NCBI GenBank assembly: GCA_958349075.1
Contig: CATWBR010000190.1
Location: 1 to 8,325, forward strand
Length of the DNA stretch: 8,325 nt
Reading direction: 5' to 3'
From: an uncultured Clostridium sp.
Lineage (GTDB): Bacteria; Bacillota; Clostridia; Lachnospirales; Lachnospiraceae
Shown: positions 1 to 5,139 of the stretch, piece after piece
How the letters are laid out: every line of letters begins with the position of its first letter
Position numbering within the stretch: position 1 is the first letter of the stretch
The notes under the pieces: model-generated
The model's database searches: none
Seen by the model: the letters and a program-made list of their open reading frames with translations, nothing else
Told to the model about the DNA's origin: nothing
Translations under genes and position numbers: made by a program

Positions 1-263
1 ATTACGCCCGGTGCCGTCCGTCTTTCTGCACCTAAGAGCCGCCTCCTCTCGCCCGACGCCCCGCCAGGGACTCCTGTCCCCCGCTCCGCAGGAAATGGAT
101 CGACAGTATCCACCATCGTGACAGCCCCAAATTTTTTATGGAGCGGGGATGGAGTGAGTGAGGGAGTATAATGGCTGCAGTTCCGGGAATTAGTTTGTCA
201 GTCTGAGAACCACTCGTTTTATTTTTTACCCCCTATCATGCCATACCCTCAACTCCAACGACG
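1..263. other. Left-edge region with no assignable gene
   Basis: No gene could be supported here. The first 170 bases are GC-rich, and a + frame stays open from the edge to a TAA at 169-171, but its proline/serine-rich translation matches no family I recognise. A minus-strand frame beginning at an ATG at 116-114 also runs open to the edge, without a convincing ribosome binding site. Stop codons are scarce in any GC-rich stretch, so neither frame is good evidence of coding. Small inverted repeats are present: GGGAC/GTCCC (67-71 with 76-80) and CCCCGCTCC/GGAGCGGGG (79-87 with 140-148). The remainder up to 263 is AT-mixed with no clear signal. Confidence 0.4.
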
Positions 264-285
264 ATCCCCCTCCCCCATAAAAAAG
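264..285 (+). repeat. Direct repeat, left copy, flanking the inverted repeat
   Basis: ATCCCCCTCCC followed by an A-rich tract matches 490-511 at 18 of 22 positions, with the first 11 bases identical. The two copies bracket the inverted repeat in the same orientation. A degenerate target-site duplication is one reading; chance similarity of C-rich and A-rich simple sequence is another. Confidence 0.5.
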
Positions 286-487
286 AGGACAAACAGCGGG
301 AGCCAGAGTGGGCGGGAGGAAGAATTCCAGTGTTTTTCGTGCGGAGACAAATCGGGGCCTATGGCCGTAGATAGCAGACCGGTGTTTTACCTGTATGATA
401 GCTGCGGCCATAGGCCCCGATTTGTTGTAGCCAGAAAAATCACGGAATCTTCCTCCCGTCCCACCCTGGCTCCTGCGTCCGGGTTTT
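285..487. repeat. Long imperfect inverted repeat (MITE-like or structured-RNA element)
   Basis: Two arms of about 83 nt (285-367 and 405-487) are reverse complements of each other apart from scattered mismatches and small indels. They enclose a 37-nt centre. The inner 21 bp (347-367 with 405-425) pair perfectly and can extend three more pairs with one G-U. Further matching blocks are CGGGAGGAAG (313-322) with CTTCCTCCCG (449-458), and 299-312 with 460-473 at 13 of 14 positions. The element lies upstream of the 527-555 promoter, so it is outside the transcript of the next gene unless there is readthrough from the left. It encodes nothing recognisable. It could be a non-autonomous palindromic mobile element, a dispersed intergenic repeat, or a structured transcript from an upstream promoter. 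The structure is certain; the identity is not. Confidence 0.8.
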
Positions 488-489
488 TC

Positions 490-511
490 ATCCCCCTCCC
501 TTAATAAAAAG
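490..511 (+). repeat. Direct repeat, right copy, flanking the inverted repeat
   Basis: ATCCCCCTCCC at 490-500 is an exact copy of 264-274, followed by a similar A-rich tract. It sits just outside the outer end of the inverted-repeat right arm and 16 bp before the -35 box of the next promoter. Confidence 0.5.
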
Positions 512-526
512 GTAAACTTTCGTAAG

Positions 527-555
527 TTGACTTCCTATAATTTCTTCTATACAAT
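527..555 (+). promoter_or_regulatory. Sigma-A-type promoter for the L,D-transpeptidase gene
   Basis: TTGACT (527-532) and TACAAT (550-555) are separated by 17 bp, close to the vegetative consensus. An overlapping TATAAT at 536-541 lacks a good -35 at the right distance. Transcription would begin near 562, giving a leader of about 60 nt before the ATG at 623. No operator is evident, although the inverted repeat ends only about 40 bp upstream. Confidence 0.75.
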
Positions 556-622
556 TAGACAATGGCTGACACCGTCAAAATTTATTTAACAGTTTTTGGA
601 TCAGAGAGGGAGATAAAGTCAG

Positions 623-2998
623 ATGGCAGATATGAAAAAGACCGCGGCAGACAGGGAGAATGACGGCCTGAATACAGGTTTCCAGGCTGATGGGTCAAAG
701 ATGGAGATAGAGGAAGCGCAGGGGGAACTGGTACCCGGCGAAGCTGTGATTGATCAGGATATGGAAGTTGAGGCCGATATGCAGCTCCAGGCAGCGCTGG
801 AGGAGAAGCTGAAGGCGGAGGCGAGACTTCAGGCGGCCTTGGAAGCGAAGAGAGAGGCGGAAGCAGCTCTTCAGGCGGCCCTTGAGGAAAAACGCGAGGC
901 CGAGGCTAAGCTGGAAGCAGATATCATCGTGCCGGACAGGACGGCCAAGACGGCTGTATCCGGCAGAGATAAAGCGCCTGAATCAGAGAAAGCGTTTGAA
1001 ACAGGGAATGCGTCTGAAACAGAGAAAGCGTCTGGAACAGAGGAAGCGTCTGAAATAGAAGAAACGGCTGATATGAAGGAACTCCCTGAAAGAGAGAAAG
1101 CTCCGGACAGGGCAGAGATGCCTGATACAGCTAAGGCGCCGGAAACAGCAGCCAGGGAAACGGCTGCCGCATTGGACGGCGGGGAATATGGCTGTCAGGG
1201 CGCGGACGGCTACCGGGAGGAACGTACCGGAAGAGGGCGGAGCCGCGCCAGAAGCCGCAAAAAGAAAGATTCCGGAAAGAGTGGCGCCGGTGAGAAAGAG
1301 CAGATGCCACAGGAAACCAAACGTTCTTTAAAAGCCGAATCCGGCAAGGAAGAGGCCGCAGCTACTGCGGGAGGAGGAAACGGCAAAAAGGGCGGAACGG
1401 GGAAAAGGGCAGCGGTAATCGCAGCCTGTATCCTGGCCGCAGTGATTCTGGCGGGAGGCGGCATATATGCCGGTATGGCACAGAAGTATAAAAGAGTATT
1501 CTTCCCGAATACCAAGATCAATGGGCTGGATGCCTCGGGACGCACCGTAGCGGAAGTGAAGGAGATGATTTCCGGCGGTATCGACAATTACGTCCTGACG
1601 ATCGCAGAGCGGGAGGGAAAAGAGGAGCAGATCACAGGGGAGGAAATAGGGCTTCAGTCCAAGTTCGACGGCACGCTGGAGCAGCTTGTGACAACACAGA
1701 ATCCTTATGCATGGCTGAGCTATCAGCTTAACCCGGCCGAGTATACCATTAGTACGATGATTGAATACGATGAGGAAGCGCTCACACAGGCGGTACAGGG
1801 ACTGGAATGCATGGATCCCGCGCTTGCAAAGGAGCCGGAAAATGCGTCTGTTTCCGAGTATATCCCCGGCCAGGGTTACAGTATCATCCCTGAGACGGAA
1901 GGCACGGTTGTCCTTGAAGACGTTATGAAAAGCAGCCTTGCCGATTCCATTATCAATTTGAAAGACACATTATCATTGGAGGAAGCGGGAGCTTACAAAG
2001 AGCCTGAGATAAAACAGGATGACGCATCCCTCAAAGAGCGTCTCGATGCGATGAACCGTTTCGTGTCAACGACAGTTACATATAAATTCGGCGATCATAC
2101 AGAGGTGTTAAATGGGGACAGAACCCATGAATGGCTGACTGTGGACGATGCAGGAAATATCACTGCCGATGCCGCACAGGCGGCGGGATATGTGGCCGAA
2201 CTGGCAGCAACTTACAACACCTCGAATAAAGCAAAGAATTTCAAAACCTCCTATGGCCAGACGATTCAGGTTAAGGGGGGCACTTACGGCTGGAAGATCA
2301 ACCAGCCGGAGGAGGTAACGGAGTTAGTTAATCTCCTGCAGTCCGGCCAGAGCCAGGAAAGGGAGCCTGTTTATTCCCAGAAGGCTGCGAGCCGGGGAGA
2401 GAACGACTACGGCGACACCTATGTGGAGATCAACCTGACTGCCCAGCATCTGTATTTTTATAAGAATGGAAGCCTGGTTGTGGATTCCGACTTTGTTTCC
2501 GGAAACCTCTCAAAGGGATGGGGAACACCGGCCGGAACCTACCCGCTTAATTACAAGCAGAGAGACGCCATCCTGAAGGGGGAGAATTACAGGACGCCGG
2601 TTGATTACTGGATGCCTTTTAACGGCGGCATCGGTATGCATGATGCTACATGGCGCGGAACCTTCGGCGGAACCATCTATAAGACAGGCGGTTCCCACGG
2701 CTGTATCAACCTGCCTCACAGCGTGGCAAAGAAGATTTATGAAAATATATCGGCCGGCATTCCGGTTATCTGTTATAATCTGGCAGGAACAGAGAAGGGC
2801 ACAAGCTCTGCGACCCCGCCGCCAACACAGGCCGAGATACCGACACAGCCGCCTGTGGAAGTGCCGACAGAAACAGTGCCTGTGACACCGCCTACAGAAG
2901 CCCCGACACAGCCGCCGGAGACGATGGCGCCGGCAGGTCCCGGTTCGGATACCGGTAACCACGGCGGAGCCTCGGGACCCGGTTCGGAGATCGGATAG
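623..2998 (+). CDS. Membrane-anchored L,D-transpeptidase (YkuD domain) with a long repeat-rich N-terminal region
   Basis: This enzyme probably forms 3-3 peptide cross-links in peptidoglycan, or attaches proteins to it, on the outer face of the membrane. Residues 1-262 are highly charged: three 14-residue coiled-coil repeats (55-96), five six-residue repeats (120-149) and a basic cluster (201-215). A single hydrophobic segment at about 263-285 follows, with no signal cleavage site, which implies a type II membrane protein whose first 260 residues are cytoplasmic. Residues about 290-420 and 480-580 resemble two PG_binding_4-like domains. The YkuD catalytic domain spans about 598-720, with H673 and the motif SHGCIN at 691-696 (catalytic Cys694). 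A Pro/Thr-rich tail (about 726-770) and a Gly-rich end may reach into the wall. The start is supported by a purine-rich GAGGGAG at 606-612. The catalytic assignment is firm; the role of the N-terminal region is unknown. Confidence 0.92.
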   Translation: MADMKKTAADRENDGLNTGFQADGSKMEIEEAQGELVPGEAVIDQDMEVEADMQLQAALEEKLKAEARLQAALEAKREAEAALQAALEEKREAEAKLEADIIVPDRTAKTAVSGRDKAPESEKAFETGNASETEKASGTEEASEIEETADMKELPEREKAPDRAEMPDTAKAPETAARETAAALDGGEYGCQGADGYREERTGRGRSRARSRKKKDSGKSGAGEKEQMPQETKRSLKAESGKEEAAATAGGGNGKKGGTGKRAAVIAACILAAVILAGGGIYAGMAQKYKRVFFPNTKINGLDASGRTVAEVKEMISGGIDNYVLTIAEREGKEEQITGEEIGLQSKFDGTLEQLVTTQNPYAWLSYQLNPAEYTISTMIEYDEEALTQAVQGLECMDPALAKEPENASVSEYIPGQGYSIIPETEGTVVLEDVMKSSLADSIINLKDTLSLEEAGAYKEPEIKQDDASLKERLDAMNRFVSTTVTYKFGDHTEVLNGDRTHEWLTVDDAGNITADAAQAAGYVAELAATYNTSNKAKNFKTSYGQTIQVKGGTYGWKINQPEEVTELVNLLQSGQSQEREPVYSQKAASRGENDYGDTYVEINLTAQHLYFYKNGSLVVDSDFVSGNLSKGWGTPAGTYPLNYKQRDAILKGENYRTPVDYWMPFNGGIGMHDATWRGTFGGTIYKTGGSHGCINLPHSVAKKIYENISAGIPVICYNLAGTEKGTSSATPPPTQAEIPTQPPVEVPTETVPVTPPTEAPTQPPETMAPAGPGSDTGNHGGASGPGSEIG
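785..910 (+). repeat. 42-bp coding tandem repeat, three copies
   Basis: Copies at 785-826, 827-868 and 869-910 encode LQAALEEKLKAEAR, LQAALEAKREAEAA and LQAALEEKREAEAK. Each unit is 14 residues, exactly two heptads, with Leu starting every unit. That predicts a continuous charged coiled coil. The copies differ mostly at silent or conservative positions, so the duplication is not recent but the protein pattern is held. Confidence 0.9.
980..1069 (+). repeat. 18-bp coding tandem repeat, five copies
   Basis: Five consecutive 18-bp units encode ESEKAF, ETGNAS, ETEKAS, GTEEAS and EIEETA in the predicted cytoplasmic part of the transpeptidase. The units are degenerate and strongly acidic. Related KAPE/KAPD/KAPET patches continue to about residue 173. 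The segment is probably disordered and could vary in copy number between strains. Confidence 0.8.
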
Positions 2999-3066
2999 AC
3001 CGGTAAACATTAATAGATGCAGCAGTCAATATTCTAAAGACAAAAGATAAAGAAGGTCAGAGATTC

Positions 3067-4575
3067 ATGATAAATAAGAAAAAAAGGATTATCGCGGCGG
3101 TATTAACTGCCGCAGCGCTGTCGGCAGTATCAGGATGTGCATCGCCGGACAGCCCGAAGGAAGAGACCACGGCGGCAGCAGAGAGCAGTTCGGCGACAGC
3201 GGAAAACCTGCTGCAGCCGGGAGCCGGAGCGGATGTGCCGGAGGAGGTGGCGGCGGAGAGACGAAAGCTTCTGGAGGATATGACAAAAGCCGTTGAAAGC
3301 CAGTTTCCGGGAGAGACCTTTTCCGACATACCGGAGGAAGAGGTGAAAAACGCAGCGTCTAAATTTTGGGACAGCTATGTTTTTTCAGGGAGAAAGTCGG
3401 CGTCGGGCTGGGAATATATAGCCGGAGTCAGCCTGATGGAGGAAAATCCTCTGGAAGGGATGAGCTGCCGGAGCGACGGTCCGCCCTCCGAATACGTCAC
3501 CAGCCAGTTCTTTGACGGCCGGTTTATCCTGATGGAGAAGTCAGGACAGGACGGCAGCGATCTGTCGGAACTTTATGATGTACTTCATACGGGAGAAAAT
3601 GGAATCCGGTACATGCTGGATGTGGCGGAACGGGGGAATACGCTCGTTATGCCTGAGGAAACTCCGTTTCTGAGAGTTTACATGGTGAAGGGGACGATCC
3701 CTGTCACTGAATATATAGCAGTCACGCAGGACGAATATGATGCACTGAAGGGCGGCACACCGGCCGGCGTGGAAGAGGGTACGGCCGGGACACTGCTTCT
3801 TTGTGAGAGCAGGGAGGATGTGCAGAAGCTATGGACGGATTCCATCCCCCCGGCTACGCAGGAGATGGTGCAGCTTGCCAAGGAACGGTGCGGTTACGAA
3901 AACGGTACATTCAATGCCTCCTCCTTTGTAAAAGCGGCCCTTTCGATTGATATCCACGGGGAGACCAGGGAAGAGACGCTGGGAAACAGGGAAGATATCG
4001 AGCGGCTTCAGGAGATACTTAAGAATGTCACGCCACAGAATGACTTCCTTTCAAGTCCGATGGGAAGCTATGCCGGAACCCTGACCCTGACCGGACAGGA
4101 CGGCACGGCACAGACAATGCATATCGGGCAGCAGGGAGAAGGCTGTGTCCTCGGCACATCCTGGTTTGGAACGCTTAAGGAGAGTGACCTGGATGCAGTA
4201 TGGAAACTGTTCAGCACCATAGACGGCTGGAACCGGTACGGCGATCAGATACGGATCAGGATGAACGACAGCTTTCACACAGAAGAGGACCAGGCCATTA
4301 CCTTCACACTGGAAAACGGCACGGGAAAGACGATTGATTACATCCTTTCACCGATTTTCTATAAAAAAGAAGGTGATTCCTGGGTAATGCTGGAGAGTAT
4401 TGCCGGATTCTGCGGAGTCAGCGACCGTCTGGAAGGGCAGGAGAAAGAGCTGACCGTGCCGTGGAAAGGCGCATTTGAGACGAAAGGGGAAGGCACCTAT
4501 AAACTGGAAATCCAGGTGGCCCCCGAGGAAGGGATCCGCTTCGCAATTTCGGATACATTTGAAATAAAAAAATAG
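3067..4575 (+). CDS. Putative lipoprotein with C-terminal bacterial Ig-like domain, function unknown
   Basis: The 502-residue product starts with a lysine-rich n-region and a short hydrophobic stretch ending in the lipobox VSGC, so it is predicted to be lipidated at Cys24 and anchored on the outer membrane face. Residues about 25-60 form a low-complexity Ala/Ser/Glu linker. The central part (about 85-270) matches nothing I recognise. Residues about 283-388 look like a small alpha/beta domain, possibly DUF5301-like. Residues about 395-500 (ITFTLENGTG, a conserved-looking W439, W466, then GTYKLEIQV) resemble the bacterial Ig-like domains common on Firmicute lipoproteins. AGAAGG at 3051-3056 supports the start. 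It follows the transpeptidase gene after 68 bp with no terminator, so co-transcription and an envelope role are likely. No catalytic motif is visible; it may be a binding or sensing protein. Confidence 0.8.
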   Translation: MINKKKRIIAAVLTAAALSAVSGCASPDSPKEETTAAAESSSATAENLLQPGAGADVPEEVAAERRKLLEDMTKAVESQFPGETFSDIPEEEVKNAASKFWDSYVFSGRKSASGWEYIAGVSLMEENPLEGMSCRSDGPPSEYVTSQFFDGRFILMEKSGQDGSDLSELYDVLHTGENGIRYMLDVAERGNTLVMPEETPFLRVYMVKGTIPVTEYIAVTQDEYDALKGGTPAGVEEGTAGTLLLCESREDVQKLWTDSIPPATQEMVQLAKERCGYENGTFNASSFVKAALSIDIHGETREETLGNREDIERLQEILKNVTPQNDFLSSPMGSYAGTLTLTGQDGTAQTMHIGQQGEGCVLGTSWFGTLKESDLDAVWKLFSTIDGWNRYGDQIRIRMNDSFHTEEDQAITFTLENGTGKTIDYILSPIFYKKEGDSWVMLESIAGFCGVSDRLEGQEKELTVPWKGAFETKGEGTYKLEIQVAPEEGIRFAISDTFEIKK

Positions 4576-4604
4576 TTTACATTAAAAAAAGATTGTGCTA
4601 TACT
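4576..4604 (+). promoter_or_regulatory. Sigma-A-type promoter for rpsO
   Basis: TTTACA (4576-4581) and TATACT (4599-4604) are separated by 17 bp, with an extended -10 TG at 4596-4597 and an A-rich spacer start. The -35 box begins one base after the stop codon of the lipoprotein gene. The start point is expected near 4611, giving a leader of about 90 nt. No intrinsic terminator separates the upstream gene from this promoter, so readthrough from the envelope genes is possible. Confidence 0.82.
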
Positions 4605-4610
4605 GAATCG

Positions 4611-4701
4611 GTATGAAATACGCCGCTGCCCGGTTTTTTGAGGACTCCTGACATAAGCCTGGCACCTGGTGAGAATATTCTATTATAAGGAGGAAATCAC
4701 A
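4611..4701 (+). promoter_or_regulatory. rpsO 5' leader, possible S15 autoregulatory region
   Basis: This is the expected untranslated leader of rpsO. A small hairpin can form at its start (GTAT with ATAC, 4611-4621). CTCCT at 4645-4649 is complementary to AGGAG (4688-4692) inside the ribosome binding site, so a fold that masks translation start is conceivable. S15 is known to regulate its own mRNA in several bacteria through lineage-specific leader structures. I could not match this leader to one of those, so the regulatory role is inference. Confidence 0.35.
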
Positions 4702-4968
4702 ATGATTTCAAAGGAAAAGAAAGCTGCCATTATCGCAGAATACGGAAGAAAAGCTGGAGACACAGGTTCACCAGAAGTTCAGATCGCTATTTTAACAGCA
4801 AGGATCACTGAGCTGACAGAGCATTTAAAGGTTAATCAGAAGGATCATCATTCCAGACGTGGCCTTTTAAAGATGGTTGGACAGAGACGTGGTCTTCTTG
4901 ATTACTTAAAGAAGACAGATCTGGAAGGATACCGTGCTTTAATTGAAAGATTAGGCATCAGAAAGTAA
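4702..4968 (+). CDS. rpsO: 30S ribosomal protein S15
   Basis: S15 binds 16S rRNA at the central-domain three-way junction early in 30S assembly and contributes to an intersubunit bridge. The 88-residue product has the standard family length and its hallmark segments: [11 protein letters not shown] (19-29), HLK (41-43), [10 protein letters not shown] (47-56), and the C-terminal [11 protein letters not shown] and IERLGIRK. The start at 4702 is preferred over an in-frame GTG at 4669, because AAGGAGG at 4687-4693 lies 8 nt upstream and the protein then begins MISKEKK like its homologues. It has its own promoter and is followed by a hairpin and then pnp, the widespread rpsO-pnp arrangement. Nothing in the protein is unusual. 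Confidence 0.98.
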   Translation: MISKEKKAAIIAEYGRKAGDTGSPEVQIAILTARITELTEHLKVNQKDHHSRRGLLKMVGQRRGLLDYLKKTDLEGYRALIERLGIRK

Positions 4969-4978
4969 TGACAGAATT

Positions 4979-5007
4979 TAGGGTGGAGCAATCCACCCTA
5001 GTTGTTT
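4979..5007 (+). terminator. Hairpin after rpsO, probably a weak terminator or 3'-end stabiliser
   Basis: TAGGGTGGA (4979-4987) pairs perfectly with TCCACCCTA (4992-5000) around a GCAA loop of the stable GNRA type. The following tract, GTTGTTT, is broken by a G and is short for an efficient intrinsic terminator. Partial termination with readthrough into pnp is the natural reading. It could equally protect the rpsO mRNA 3' end from exonucleases. Confidence 0.65.
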
Positions 5008-5012
5008 ATGTG

Positions 5013-5087
5013 GAAGAACTTATCCGAGACCGCTGATGTGCACACAAAGGAAAAAATTGCGTGTAGATCAGTAGTTTCGGTATCTTC
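5013..5087 (+). promoter_or_regulatory. Long imperfect RNA stem in the pnp leader
   Basis: Four helices line up into one extended hairpin: GAAGA (5013-5017) with TCTTC (5083-5087), CCGAGAC (5024-5030) with GTTTCGG (5074-5080, one G-U), CTGAT (5033-5037) with ATCAG (5067-5071), and ACAC (5042-5045) with GTGT (5061-5064). Internal loops separate them and a 15-nt A-rich loop caps them. No U-tract follows, so it is not a terminator. In E. coli, an RNase III-cleaved stem in this same position lets PNPase repress its own synthesis. A comparable role here is inferred from position and shape only. Confidence 0.55.
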
Positions 5088-5139
5088 TGCAAAACAGCCG
5101 CAATGAAAGAAAGGTTTATTTTAGAAAAGGAGATACGAA

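Noticed and set aside
1..116. Minus-strand open frame running off the left edge
   Set aside because: It is short, GC-rich, lacks a good ribosome binding site and matches no known protein, so an open frame alone is not enough.
226..504. Two short overlapping frames, one on each strand, encoding similar peptides
   Set aside because: Their similarity is explained by the inverted repeat at 285-487 read from both sides. Neither has a ribosome binding site or family match.
1210..1587. Long minus-strand frames opposite the transpeptidase, pnp and other genes
   Set aside because: They are antisense shadows of strongly supported genes and show no ribosome binding sites or recognisable domains.
4606..4639. 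Possible terminator before rpsO (weak stem followed by six Ts)
   Set aside because: The stem is only about 6 bp with a G-U and an 18-nt loop, and its left side lies before the expected start of the rpsO transcript. It is at best a weak block to readthrough.
4669..4701. Longer rpsO start at an in-frame GTG
   Set aside because: The strong AAGGAGG at 4687-4693 serves the ATG at 4702, and S15 homologues begin at that point.
5057..5086. Possible promoter for pnp (TTGCGT, then TATCTT after 18 bp)
   Set aside because: It matches consensus poorly, and both elements fall inside the long leader stem that explains the sequence better.
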